Part shown: piece after piece, positions 49,270 to 61,315 of the stretch
How the letters are laid out: each line of letters starts with the position of its first letter
Numbering within the stretch: the stretch's first letter is position 1
DNA from: Panonychus citri
Taxonomy: Eukaryota > Arthropoda > Arachnida > Trombidiformes > Tetranychidae
Length of the DNA stretch: 64,000 nucleotides
NCBI RefSeq assembly: GCF_014898815.1
Contig: NW_026515518.1
Coordinates: forward strand, 248,001-312,000
Direction of reading: 5' to 3'
The notes under the pieces: generated by a model
What the model was told of the DNA's origin: nothing
What the model saw: the letters and a program-made list of their open reading frames with translations, nothing else
The model's database searches: none
Translations under genes and position numbers: made by a program

Positions 49270-51068
49270 TTATCGATATTTAGATAACTTTTCGTGTGAT
49301 AACTTTTTTAGAATACTTCTTATATTACCATCGACATTTTCGATATGAGTGTTTTTTCTCACTGATTCTTCTAATTTCATCAACATATCAACATCAGGAG
49401 TGAAACAAACGAAAGTTGTTACTGTACATTGCGAATCACAACCTACTCGACCCGTTCTACCTGATCGGTGAATATAATCGGACACATGATGAGGGGAATC
49501 GTAGTTGATTACATCGGTCACCTGAAGATTTAAAAAGAGTTCATGAAATTGTTAATTAGTGAAGGAACTTAAATTTTAGAAATGATAGTATTAATTGACT
49601 TACTCTTTTAAAATCGATTCCTCTTGAACCAAGATCGGTGGCAACGAGTATGTTACACTTTCCGTCATTGAACTTGGCCAGTTCTGTGATTCTTGCGGAT
49701 TCTTCCATCTTTTTATGGAGATGTGATACATCAAGGCCACTGTCGATTAGATGATGGTACATCCATTCACAACTAGACCTTTTTCTAAGGAAAATTATCA
49801 TTCGACGATTTTGGCGTAACTTGTAATCGATCAGTTCTAATAGTCTATTTGGACGATCGTACTTGTGCATCCGATGGAAAATGTGCTTGACATGAGGCAT
49901 CAAACGGTGAAGATTTTCCGTTTCTATTTGTGAGAACGATTGAAAATCTATAAAATCACCGATTGTTCTCTCAAGATTCTGAGGAATAGTCGCACTTACA
50001 AGGCAAAGTTGAGTTCCAAATCGATTTACCGACGATTTGAACTACATGAATAGAGAAGAAAGTTAATTAGAACAAAGAATACAAAAGGAGTAACGATTTT
50101 TCACCTTTAAATCATTCATGAGATCGTAAATTCCATAGCTAAATGTATCATCCAATAAAGTATCGGCTTCGTCAATAACCAATGTCCTAACTTGATTCAA
50201 AGAATAAATTTCTGTAAACAAATAACATTATTAGAAAGATGAATTGGTTTCATTATGAGATTGAATTTACTTCTTTCAGTATGATCACCAATCAGTCCTA
50301 AAGTTGTCACCACGATATCATAACCAGAATGAGACAAAGCTATCGGTGTACCACCGACTATTGGTGCTACTCCGACTCCCAACAAAGAACCAAATTGTCG
50401 GGCTACAAGTCCAATTTGATGAACTAATTCTTTGGTGGGAAGAACAATCAAAGCCATAGGTTGCCGATCACCGGAAAATCCTTTAATTTTGGCAGAAACA
50501 ATTTTCTCCATGATTGGACTCAGATATGAAAGTGTTTTCCCTGAACCAGTTTCAGCAGAACAGATAACATTCACTCCTTTCAAAATCTCTGGAATTGTTC
50601 TCAGTTGACATTGAGTAGGTTTAAAATAACCTAAGCTATTTATCGTCTCTATTATATTGTCACTAAGTCCCGTTGCTTTGAATGTGTGACCGAAGCGATC
50701 TGTTTCTTCAAAATGAGGATCAGGACCATGAGGATGAATTGTAATCAAATCGCCTTTATATTTACCCTTTTCCAGCCTTCACATGCCAAACGAAGCGGTT
50801 TATCACTGGGATATCTTTGGTTCTTGTAGTGATTCAATCTGGATGAATGTTTACAGGTAATAATGGGCTGAGCTCTATTTCCCCTGCTCGCCAAATAGCT
50901 CGCTCTGTTTTCCAAAATTTTTCTCTTCTTTTTCTCATGTTGCTTAACATGTGATTCTAAATATTTTGGAACACTAATAACAGGAACAGTATCACGATTG
51001 GTATGAAAAGAACGAACTTGTTGTTGTGAAAATTTTAAAAAATTAGTTCTTAATGATAAGATGAACAT
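49270..51068 (-). CDS. DDX28-like mitochondrial DEAD-box RNA helicase
   Basis: Four exons: 51068-50271, 50211-50105, 50041-49604 and 49521-49270, with GT-AG borders; about 531 residues once one frame break is allowed for. The ATG at 51068 opens an Arg/Ser-rich, acid-poor presequence that suggests mitochondrial import. Helicase motifs in order: GYFKPTQCQ (Q motif), AETGSGKT (I), PTKELVHQ (Ia), VGGTP, TTLG in place of TPG (Ib), VIDEADTLLDD (II, DEAD), SAT (III), LVATDLGSRGID (V) and YIHRSGRTGRVG (VI). The LMPHVKHIFHRM block before domain 2 matches DDX28. DDX28 acts in mitochondrial RNA granules in assembly of the large mitoribosomal subunit. The reading frame breaks at a TTTT run (50768-50771): one more A on the coding strand joins the presequence to the helicase core. 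Confidence 0.88.
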
Positions 51069-51855
51069 GTCATTCAATAGTGACGAGAAAAATATCTAAT
51101 TAAACAAGTCAAAAATAGTAAAAAATTTGAAAATCAAATAAACAAAATCGTGTTTATGATTAATGTTGTTGTGATTTTCCATTCGATTCAAACAATTTTC
51201 ATCGATATTTGAAAAGTTAAAAAATCGATTAGAAAAAAGTAAGAGAGGAAAGAGAAGAACAACTCATGAAAAGATCGATTGTGTTTTAGATTTTTCGAAA
51301 ATTAATCGATTGATAGCAACTCGCGAATCCAAATTAATATCAATTTGAATTGGATCTTGAACTTTTAATTTTCATGTTCTTATCCCTTCAGAATAGCAAA
51401 ATACAGCCAAAGACTTTGAGTTTGCAACCACTTTTTAAATCATTCACGCAGTCAATGATAATCAAATTAAGATAACTTTTGATATCTAATCAGTTGACCA
51501 TTTTAAGACTACACCACTTAAATTAGTGGACAAACTTATCATCATATCTTTGGGTTAACTGCATCTCTCATTGATTATATTCAACTGCGTGAATGATTTA
51601 GAAAGTGGTTGCAAACTCAAAGTCTTTGGCTGTACATCGATGGTCGAATTGTTGAAAGTTAATGTTTTCGATTTAAGGGAAAAAGTTCATCTTCGAGGGT
51701 GAGAAAATTGAACTAAAGGTTGATCTTTCTTAGTGAATAACTTTTTTTTTCTTCAAAATGTTTGATAACAATAAGTGTTCATTTCCGTTGAATTCCGGTT
51801 ATCATTAAAGAAGAGATGAAAATGAGTAGAGAAAACTTTCGATTTTATTGACACT
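51069..51855. other. spacer between DDX28-like and PFDN2 genes
   Basis: Contains the 229-base inverted-repeat element annotated separately. The rest is AT-rich, and the part next to 51069 must hold the helicase promoter. Confidence 0.6.
51404..51632. mobile_element. MITE with 49-base terminal inverted repeats, TA target duplication
   Basis: The ends 51404-51452 and 51584-51632 are inverted copies matching at 48 of 49 positions, beginning CAGCCAAAGACTTTGAG and CTTTGGCTG-ending respectively. Each is flanked by TA (51402-51403 and 51633-51634). The interior of about 130 bases is AT-rich and has no coding frame. TA duplication plus long inverted repeats fits a non-autonomous Tc1/mariner-type miniature element. 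It lies upstream of the helicase start. The near-identity of the arms suggests a young insertion. Confidence 0.85.
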
Positions 51856-52493
51856 TCATTGAGATTCCACTTTCGCACTGGAATCTGCGACTAAAATACC
51901 CGATGAAGATGCTTCGTTTACACTTTTGTTATCTTGAGGTTCACTTTTATCATAAGGTTCTTGTCTTATTTTGATGTTGTGCTTATCCATGTAGTCATTG
52001 ATTTCTTGGCCTTTTTCAACACACTTTGACTTGAGAGCTTCAATGGTTTTACCAATCTGAAGAGAGGAAAGAGAACATCAGATAAGTTGAAATTGTAAAG
52101 AAAAACTGGAAATTCCAATAGAATTTAGTTTAATCAATTTACCATTTCTTTGTTTTCAATAACCGATGGGAGAACCTCTTTGACATTTCTTTCAACCAAA
52201 ACACCACCAATGGAACGGAAACATTTACGACTTGGATCAACTGCTTTTAAAGCATCAATAACCAATCTGTAAATTAGAACAACCAAACGAACCAATTAAA
52301 CTAATTGAAACTGAACAAAAAAGATGAAACAATTTACTATTAAAAATACTTACACATGTTCATTTAAATCATTTTCAAGCTCAATAATTTTATTATTGAT
52401 ACTCCTTTGGGCTTGTCTTAGTTGATTGAAACCAGCTAATATTTGCTCATTAGTTAAAGATTTTGCTTTGGTTTTACCTTTATCATCAGCCAT
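51856..52493 (-). CDS. PFDN2: prefoldin subunit 2
   Basis: Three exons: 52493-52354, 52266-52143 and 52056-51856, with GT-AG borders and matching phases, giving 154 residues, the same length as human PFDN2. The first helix includes LTNEQILAGFNQLRQAQRSI. The beta-hairpin region carries VLVIDALKAVDPSRKCFRSI and GGVLVERNVKEVLP, both strongly conserved in prefoldin 2. The second helix ends MDKHNIKIR and is followed by a Ser/Asp-rich tail. As a beta-type subunit it joins the hexameric prefoldin chaperone, which hands nascent actin and tubulin to the CCT chaperonin in the cytosol. No anomaly seen. Confidence 0.94.
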
Positions 52494-52776
52494 GTTAATA
52501 AGAAATTAGCAATTAAAACAAAAGACACTACAATTAAACTAAATTAAGTTGATTAAACCAAGAGCATGTTCCCGAATGTAAATGAAAAGGAAAACAAAAA
52601 AAAAAGGTTGAGAAAAAAAAGAGAAATAAAATTGAAGCGGTTTTTTCAATTCTCTTTTGTTCACTTTTCGAGTTCGATTAATTAATTGTAAACAATTTGA
52701 TTTTGTTCAAAAATAGATAAAATTTATTACAGATCAAGATCATGTCACCTTAATTGTATTAATTATGATTCTTATT

Positions 52777-53159
52777 CTATTTAAGGTAATAACCGTCCCA
52801 AAGACCATCCCAATCATAGTATTTCCATGATGAGTAAGGGTAATAGTGTCCATACTTATAACGGTGATAACCGTGGCCCCAACCGTTTCCCCAACCGTGA
52901 TCCCAACCATTGCCCCAACCATGATAGTAAGAAGGCCAATATTTGTAGACTCCATACCCTCCATATCCGCCATACCCACCATACCCTCCGTATCCCCATC
53001 CATAGGTTGACTGAGCTTCAGGTATGATCACCATGATGACGACCAAAAGTACAGCAAAAATGATCTGAAATAAGAAAAAAAAAGTTTCAACAATCAGTTA
53101 ATTGATCAACTTTAATCACCATCATATCAATTTCTTATATTACTTACAATTGATTTCAT
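52777..53159 (-). CDS. glycine/tyrosine/tryptophan-rich secreted protein
   Basis: Two exons, 53159-53148 (only MKSI) and 53064-52777, joined by a GT-AG phase-0 intron; 99 residues. The signal peptide is MKSIIIFAVLLVVIMVII, probably cut after EAQS. The mature part begins with GGY repeats (YGGYGGYGGYGGYG), then GWGNGWDHGWGNGWGHG and an aromatic tail rich in Tyr, His and Trp. Composition is like arthropod cuticular or gland glycine-rich proteins, and also like some nematode YGGYG antimicrobial peptides. No conserved domain is visible, so a structural extracellular role is only a guess. The tiny first exon ending right inside the signal peptide is a common arrangement for arthropod cuticle and secreted protein genes. 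Confidence 0.82.
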
Positions 53160-55821
53160 TTTAAAAACAATTTAATTGCAAAGAAAGCAAAGATAGAGAT
53201 GTTAACTGATTAGAATTGAATTCGAGATTGAAATTAAATTCATATCTGATTGAGCTTTTATATCTTGACAATTAACATTGAAATTATTGATCTATTATTA
53301 TTATAGATAATTAAATCTTTCACTGAATTAAGAAAAATAATTGCAAATGTAATTATCATCAAGGTTAACCAACAATTAAACCTTTTCAATTGTTAATTGT
53401 TAATTTCTTTGTCTTTTGTTTTCTTCAAAAATTTCAATCTTAATTTAACTTTAATCAACGTGTTAATCTTATTCCAATCCAGTCCTATTATCAAGATTAT
53501 GTAATAATCAAATTAATCTTTTAATTACTATCAATAAGTATGATGATAAATTGAATCAAATTAAATTTCATATCAGATAAACAATCAATCAATTGTTAAT
53601 TATTGAAGAAAAGAGGTTGAAATCACCGATACGGTTGATATCGCACTCGATTATTTGAATTGCCGATAAACTAATTCAAGGAACAAAATGAATTGTTGTC
53701 AACTGATTGGGAATATTAATAGACAATAATAAGACGATTTGAATGATTTCGAATTGAAAAAAATATAATATTTTCCTCGATATTCATAATCGATGAAAAA
53801 CAAAAAGTTCTAACATGTACTTACCCAACTATTTTAATGGAAAACACTTATCTCCAAGTTGAAGTTTCTAAATTCACACAAATGCCTATGGGAATAAATT
53901 GTTTCTTTCCATTGGAAACTCTATATTATTATTATTGATTTTATTCGTTTATCATGAATGGTGAACATTGATATTCGGTTGAACTGTTCATCCTTTTTTT
54001 TTTCTTGGACATAACTCGAAGCTCAAATTACCTTTAAATGTTATATTTTAATATTAGCGTGTCACTCATCTTCTCACCAAGAGAATCAAGATGAAATTGT
54101 TTTTCTTTCATTTGGTTTTGATTATGAAATGATATCAAATCGAATTCGTGATTAGAATTTATCAGTAATTCTATTATCTTCCATTCACATTGATACACAT
54201 TCGAAGATGAAGTAAGTTCATCATTGAAGAGGAAAAAGAATCTAAAAGAAAAAATGAAACAAAGCAGAAAAAGAATAAGAAAAAACTTTCGAGCAAATAT
54301 TAACAATCGAACCCAATCAATACTTTCAACATTATTCAAAGTTTTTTTTCTTTATTCTTTCCAACAATCAATGTTGATTAACTTTGATCATGGAGAAAAT
54401 GAAATTGTAATAACCATGATAATTAATGAGATTTTCATATTTTCTCATTATCTCGACTCTGTCTAATTGGCCAAATAGCCGATAAATTGATTGCGTTTGC
54501 ATAATAATTGTGATAAGTTTCATGTTAGAACTTTTCGAAAACTGAATCTATGAGGAAGAGCAACAATCGACAATTCTAATCACGTTTCATTGTTTGTTTC
54601 TAATGAAGTTGATGTTAAGTGAAGAAGAAGAAAAAAGTCACAATTTATCATCTGAACAAAAATCGAGTAACAAGCTGATTCATAAACTTTTTCTTCTTCT
54701 TTTCATCATCTTTCATCTTCATCTTCCTCTTTCTCTCTTTTCTCTCTTGTTAAAACCCTCAAAGGATTTGCTTCTCTTCCGTTTCCTATTTACCTAATCA
54801 TCCTTTCTTGATAAACTTTCATTCTCACTGATATTGTATTACTCGTCTTCCAAAAGACCCGAACATGATTAATTCTGCTTCTTAATTGCTTAATCAAACT
54901 TGTTAGATGAACAGTAATTTCTTAGTGTTCATGAATCTCAATTGTAATCTCAACGATACATGATGATAATAATCTGCTTCTATTTAGTAATCAAAATATT
55001 ACATTTCTAGTCCATGCTAATGATTAATAAACTTTGACCACTTTAAATTGAATTGATCACTCGATTTCTGAGCAAATTAACTGACCCATGAGACTGATTA
55101 CAAGTTAATTTACCTTTTCCACTGACCATTAACTTATTTGTCTATTTAAGTTATAGACCAGAAATGAAAGAAATGACCATCGATTGAAGGTTCGAACTTG
55201 CAATTGAATATAAAGTAATTATCCTTTTCTCGCTGTTTTCAGTAATCTTATTTTCACCAAACATCAATTTTCAATTCTTTCCCTCATGATAAACATCAGC
55301 TTCATCTAATTACTGATCACTTTTAGTGTCCAGAATCATCATAGAGAATCAATTTATCATATTCACCTGAACCTAGGACCTGGACCTAGATATGGACCTG
55401 AACGATTCTTTGTTATTATTAATACTTTGTGACTATTTCATATTCAAATGTAAAAAAAACATATTGATCATGAAAGAAAACTTGATAATCTTGTTAATCC
55501 TTTTCCCTTTGATTGTGAATATTAAATGAACAAATTAGTAACTGTATAAATCTTGATGATTTATCGATGGGTTGTTAATCCTTATAGAAAAGAGAGCAAT
55601 CGAATACGCAATCTCTTCAATTCTATCATGTATCTTATTTATATCTTATTATCTTTCGACTCAAGTTATTTCCTAAACATGAACATTGTTGCAACTCGAC
55701 AACTAGAACTTACCCTGGAAATTTATAGTAAATGACCTCGAATAAAATTCATTCAACTTTTCGCATTTAAATATTTTTCTAAACTTTCTTACAACTTTTT
55801 CAGTAAATTTTACTACACAAA
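53160..55821. other. 2.7 kb without a supported gene
   Basis: AT-rich spacer with the promoter of the glycine-rich gene at one end and probably that of the collagen gene at the other. Open frames near 54034-54466 and 54594-54797 are Lys/Asn- or Leu/Ser-rich and low in complexity. I looked here for an N-terminal TSPN/laminin-G exon of the collagen and saw none. Confidence 0.5.
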
Positions 55822-58800
55822 ATGAACTCTTCACACTTTCTAATTGGATTAATTCATCTAATGGTAAGTTACTGTTATTTCAATTTCTATTATCATGATT
55901 ATCGAAAGTAACGAGAAGAATTGATTGTTCCATTCGAACTTTTAATATTTTCGAACATCCATAAAATCAATTCAATGACCAAATTAGATTTTTCTAAACT
56001 GAGTTCGAAATAAATCCAATAATGATTCGAGATACAAGATAATCATCTATAATCTAAACTTGTCGTTGATTAAGTTCATGATAAGTAATAAGTAATCAAG
56101 CAAATCAGAATTTAATTGATTCAATTGAATTAACCTTGACTGAAATAGAATAACAATTTAAATTTTCCTCGATAAAAGTTTAATTGAACAATGATTTATA
56201 ATTACAGTTTGTATCTCTTTTCTTGCATTTACTAGATTCGTTAATGTATTTTCACCTTAAATTATTTTGGTTAATTGTTTCTATTCATTAATTGTTGAAA
56301 ATAACTTAATGGAAATCATTACGATAGTAATAATAGAAAAGTTCTAATAGCCTATTCTTGATTGTTGGATTCTAGATACATTTGACTGAAGGGGAAAAAG
56401 GTGAGAAAGGTGACCAAGGTCCACAAGGACTTCCTGGCCCTCCTGGATTAAGGGTAAAAGATTATTAACTGATTGAAAGAATTTGAAAAATTCTATAATA
56501 CATGAGATTGAATTTTCAGGGCAAAGATGGTAGACCAGGTTTAGACGGACCACCAGGGCCACCAGGGCCTCCAGGATCATTATCGAGGTTCGATGAGTGG
56601 ACTTTGAGCGATTCGATTTATCAAAGTGTAAGAATTGACTGAAATTCTAGTTCCAGTGTTATCAAGATATTTTTTCTGTGTAGGGATCGGGAGTCGTGGG
56701 CCCTCCAGGTCCGATGGGTCGAAGTGGTCAAAAGGGTGAAAGAGGAGATAAAGGTGATTCAGGGGAAAAGGGAGATGATGGTCATCGGGGAGGTAAAGGA
56801 TCCAAAGGTGATATTGGAGATTCGGGGCCTCAAGGACCGATTGGCTTAGATGGAGCTAAAGGAGAGAAGGTAAACTTTAGAGGATAATTAGTCCAATTAT
56901 TAATAATTAACGACAAACTTTTATAATCACAGGGAGAACCAGGGGAATGTCAACAAGCGGTTGCACTTCGACATCCTCATAGATTTGAGATTGATGATCC
57001 TCAGGATATTGAAGAGTATTCATATTCAGTAGTTGGACCAAAAGGGGACATTGGTCAGTTTTAACTAAGTCGGTTTTGGTTTTAGTGGTCAATTTCAATA
57101 AAATTTTAACAATTTCATCAGGTGAACCAGGAATTATCGGCCCTCCAGGCCCTCGCGGTGAAAAGGGTGATCAAGGTATCGAAGGTCCAATTGGTCCTAA
57201 GGGACCTAAAGGGGATCAAGGAGAAAGAGGTCCGATTGGCCCTCCTGGAATAGTTGTTGATGGAAAGGGAATATTGATTAAGGTAGAAACTTGATTCTCT
57301 TATCTATTATCTAATCAAATTATCTTAAGATTAACCGATTAAAAGTATTTTTAACAGGGCGAAAGAGGGAGCAAAGGTGAAAGAGGTCGAAGAGGTGAGC
57401 AAATTTCAACACTTTAAGTTGTGTTCATTTAATTTATTATCCATGTTCTTATTTCAGGTAAAAAAGGACTACCAGGGACATCGGGAGCTCCTGGATTACC
57501 TGGTTTGGTTAATTTAACACAAATTTGGGTAAGTTTATGTTCAATTCAATTGATTAATTGAGTAAAAATTAAGCAATAATTATTTAATTTTCTTTTCTTT
57601 CTAGAGTCAAATAGAGGTTCGTTTTTAATTTGTTGTGTGACTTGAAATTTAAGATTTCATTTGAATTTCTAGCAAAAAATTGATCAGAAACAAATAAATA
57701 TTGATCAAATTGTCCATGGACTTAAAGGAGAAAAAGGAGAAATCGGCCCACCAGGTAAGCCTGGAATGGACGGCTTTCCAGGCGAACCTGGTGAACGAGG
57801 TATTCAGGGTATTGATGGTCAAAAAGGGGACAAGGTAATCAGTGTATTCACATATTCAAGTATCATGTTAATCCATTAATTTATTTTCTAAGGGCAAGTT
57901 TATTTAGTATTAATGTCTACCTTACTCTCACAGGGTGAACAAGGTCCCATAGGCCCACCCGGAAGTATAGAAAACTTGGAATCTGTTTTGAAATCGATGA
58001 ATATAAATCAGGTTATACAATCAGGTAATTCAGCTGGTTTGCGTGTTTTTCTGTTGATTAAGATTTTAAAACATCAATTTTTATTAACCAGCATCTAATT
58101 CAGGCCCCCCTGGTCTTCCTGGTCCTCCAGGACCCCCTGGCACTGGTCATCCTGGGCCAACAGGGCCACCAGGGCCGAGAGGATTTCAGGGATTACCTGG
58201 CCCGCCTGGTCCTCCGGGTCCACCAAGTGAATTTGATTTATCGTGGCTGGAAAATACTCTAAGTGGCCCAAAAGGTTAGATACTAATTGTTGTTAACAAT
58301 CAATTGAAAGTTCATTTTTCCTCTCACTTTTATCAGAAATGAATCGAGATTTAAAAGATCTAAAATCTTCCATCAAACAAGCATCAGGTAAGTAAAAAGC
58401 TCTCGATGCGAAAATGGATCGAAAATCTAAATTCATCGAACATTCCCTTCATTCCATTTTAAGAATCGATCAGAGGCCCACCAGGTCCTCCTGGTCCTCC
58501 GGGTCCCCCAGGTCAAACTGGACAATACGAATCACAAGACGATAAACCAAATGTCATTCCAGGAGTGAGTAGTTAATGTGACCTTTACCAAACGATTTCT
58601 AATCTATTGTATCTAAATGAGATCAGGCGGTTATCGTAAAAGACATGGCCTCTTTGCGACGAATGACTTCGATCAATTCTCTTGGAACACTCTGTTTCAT
58701 CATAGACGAACAAGCGCTTTTAGTCCGAGTCAATGGTGGATGGCAATACGTTTCGGTTAGTTGACATTGGAAAGAGAATTAAACATTTCAATTAAATTTT

Positions 58801-59789
58801 TTCTCGATTAATTTTCAGCTTGGATCGATGGTCGAAGCAGAAACTGAAAATGTCCAGGTAACGGTAAATCAGAAGAGAAAAAAAGAGCTTATCTAACCTA
58901 ATTTTATTCCTTCTCTCAGGTCACTACTCCTTTGGTCACTTATAAGCCGAAATTTGATCAGACATTAGACGATAGGATTGAAAAGGTTACTTTGTCTCGA
59001 ATTAATTTGAATTATAAACTATTCTAATTACAATATTTGTCCACTTTGAATTTAGACCCAAAAGAAACTTCGAATGGCAGCTTTAAATCAACCTTATTCG
59101 GGGGATATGCACGGAATTCGTGGTGTTGACTATGAATGCTATCGACAATCTCGCCGATATAATATAAAAGGCACCTTCAGGGCATTTTTAGCTTCTCGAT
59201 TACAAAACCTCGACAGTATCGTTCGTATACAAGATGCAAAACTACCGATCGTAAATTTAAAAGTGAGTTGAGTTCGTGAAATAACAAAATAATAATATTT
59301 TCAACTAATTTGTGTACAGGGTGAGGTTCTTTTCAATTCGTGGCGTGACTTGTTCATCGGATCAGGTGGACCTTTCCTATTTCCTCCGAGAATCTATTCG
59401 TTTGATGGTCGAAACGTTCTCGCCGATAGTATATGGTCAGTAAAGTTTACTTATTATTATTGAACTTAAATTGAACTTAAAGTTGACCCTTTCAATTCAA
59501 CCACAGGCCACAAAAGCTCATTTGGCACGGAGCTGATAAACGAGGTGCTCGAGACGTGGACTCTTATTGTGACGCTTGGCACTCAAATAGTCAACAAAAG
59601 TTTGGATTCGCGAGCTCCTTATTACATGGAAAACTATTGGACCAAGAAAAGGTCCAATGTTCAAATCAGTTGATTGTACTTTGCATCGAAGCAACAAGTC
59701 AAGAAGATTATCAAATGACTCGAGATAAACGAGATATTGATATGAACGAGGAAAACGATCATCATTTAGCTGAGAGTGTATTTGATTAA
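55822..59789 (+). CDS. collagen XV/XVIII (multiplexin) with endostatin domain
   Basis: Twenty exons: 55822-55863, 56376-56453, 56520-56627, 56684-56869, 56933-57053, 57122-57282, 57358-57394, 57458-57528, 57605-57616, 57673-57834, 57934-58024, 58104-58274, 58337-58387, 58464-58564, 58627-58755, 58819-58857, 58920-58985, 59056-59262, 59320-59435 and 59507-59789. All phases match; about 743 residues. Interrupted Gly-X-Y segments (for example GPPGPMGRSGQKGERGDKG) alternate with non-collagenous pieces. The trimerisation domain is about 465-520 (IVKDMASLRRM, FIIDEQALLVRVNGGWQYVS). Endostatin begins near 552: LNQPYSGDMHGIRG, GVDYECYRQS, IYSFDGRNVL, HGADKRGARDVDSYCDAWHS, with four Cys. Multiplexins are basement-membrane collagens. 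The first exon (MNSSHFLIGLIHLM) gives only a short, doubtful signal peptide, and no TSPN domain is seen. In exon 12, acceptors at 58104 and 58091 are both in frame. Confidence 0.92.
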
Positions 59790-60075
59790 TCACTTTATTA
59801 ACTTAATCGAAATCACCTTTTCCAATCAACTAATTGAAATATAATCTGAAAAGCAATAAACTTTTTCCTTTGATAATACATAAAAAAAGCTAATTTGTCA
59901 CATTAACTTATCGTTTTGATAAGTTAATTGGATTATTTTGTTTACCAAATTCAAAGTGATTGATCATTGATATTTTCCTGTAAATGAGATTTAATTGATT
60001 ATCGAAACTTAGACTTGATACATTCTAGATGATTTCAATAACTTGAATGGATCACTTTCACTATTGTGATTAACG

Positions 60076-60921
60076 ATGGATCGATCACCAGTTTTAGTGG
60101 CTAATTTCCTAATTCCTTTCGTTTTGAACTCCACAATCAACACCATGATTATCTGTCTCTGGTATTACAAATGGCGAACTCATGGTCTTCAGAAAATTGA
60201 TCAAATTCTTGTTCAAATGAATATCGTTGAGTTTATCGCCTTAGGGGTTTCTATTTTCAACGATTACTCGTTTTGCATCAACACCTCAGTTTCCATCATG
60301 AAATCGTACCAGAAATATTTATGTGGATCTTTTTTCCCATTCATCCTTGGAGTAACTCGTTACATGGTTGAATGTTATTTCCTAGTAACTTCCCTGGATA
60401 AATATTATTCAATCGTCTATCCATTGGAATCAAACAGAATAACTGAACAACCATTGGTCAAAATATTCGCGATCAATTTAATCGTATCGATTATCTTTGC
60501 CATTCCAGCAGCAATTCCCTTCGAGGTTTGTCCATCCTCCGGATCGATCCAAATGGTTAACTATTACATATTCATGGTGGTTTGGAATGGATTGATCATG
60601 TTTATCATTCCAGTTTCCACCGAGATTTATCTTGGAATAAGAATGATCATTGAGATTCGACAAATGTTAGTTATAAGCCCATCGAATATGAAATTTTCAC
60701 CCGTCAAGCCGATTCTCATCATTCTAACAACAATTGTCATTCGAGTGGTCCTTCAAGGACCATTAACTTATCAAAGTATCTACCATGTGATTGATTCTTC
60801 AGCCATGATTTACTGTTCATCGGATGAATACTTCAAGGTCTCCGGGTGGGTATCGCTCTTTACTCCAATATACAGCATCTTGTTCTGGCTGGTTAATAGA
60901 TCAAAATTTTCGTCCTCTTAA
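60076..60921 (+). CDS. divergent rhodopsin-type GPCR (orphan)
   Basis: A single-exon frame of 281 residues with seven hydrophobic segments at about 8-33, 41-64, 87-117, 126-150, 160-187, 208-234 and 256-277. TM3 ends in DKYYSIVYPL, a variant of the DRYxxIxxPL motif of class A receptors. TM7 carries FTPIYSILFWLVN where NPxxY is expected. TM6 has LQGPLTY, matching the usual Pro position. The extracellular loops contain Cys residues that could form the TM3-ECL2 disulfide. The N-terminus is very short, suggesting a small ligand within the membrane bundle. I cannot name the subfamily. Intron absence and loose motifs fit a lineage-specific expansion. It follows the collagen gene by 286 bases on the same strand. 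Confidence 0.72.
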   Translation: MDRSPVLVANFLIPFVLNSTINTMIICLWYYKWRTHGLQKIDQILVQMNIVEFIALGVSIFNDYSFCINTSVSIMKSYQKYLCGSFFPFILGVTRYMVECYFLVTSLDKYYSIVYPLESNRITEQPLVKIFAINLIVSIIFAIPAAIPFEVCPSSGSIQMVNYYIFMVVWNGLIMFIIPVSTEIYLGIRMIIEIRQMLVISPSNMKFSPVKPILIILTTIVIRVVLQGPLTYQSIYHVIDSSAMIYCSSDEYFKVSGWVSLFTPIYSILFWLVNRSKFSSS

Positions 60922-61315
60922 ATTCAGTTCAATGTTTTATTCATAATTTTATTGGAATTTATATTTATAATAATTTGGTGTCAACACTTTAATTGTCAAG
61001 CTGATCAAATATTCAGCTTATTATTATTGTTAAGAAGAGAAATAAAAATAAACATCATTTTATCAATTAACTAACTAATTAGATTATATTATCGCTTTTC
61101 CAATAATCTACTTTCCAATAATTTTCTTACTCTTCCATTGAAATATCATATTTACATCAAATGATTTTGCTTCTTCTTCTTATTTCTATCAACAATCCTA
61201 TTAGTTTATTAATCCATTGATTCCATCGGCAAATTAACTCATCACAAGAAAATCATCTTCTCCTAAATATAAACTGCTGATTGGAAAGGTAATGAAATTG
61301 CATCTCGATCACAAA
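60922..61315. other. convergent 3' intergenic region
   Basis: About 400 bases between the GPCR and transporter stop codons, which face each other. AT-rich, with AATAAA-like signals (e.g. about 61039) consistent with 3' ends. Nothing else seen. Confidence 0.5.

Noticed and set aside
52740..53003. Met/Gly/Thr-rich second frame over the glycine-rich gene
   Set aside because: Alternate frame of a GGN repeat; the other frame has the signal peptide and the spliced first exon.
55175..55215. tRNA T-loop-like GGTTCGAAC sequence
   Set aside because: No acceptor stem, D-arm or A-box at the right distance; not a tRNA.
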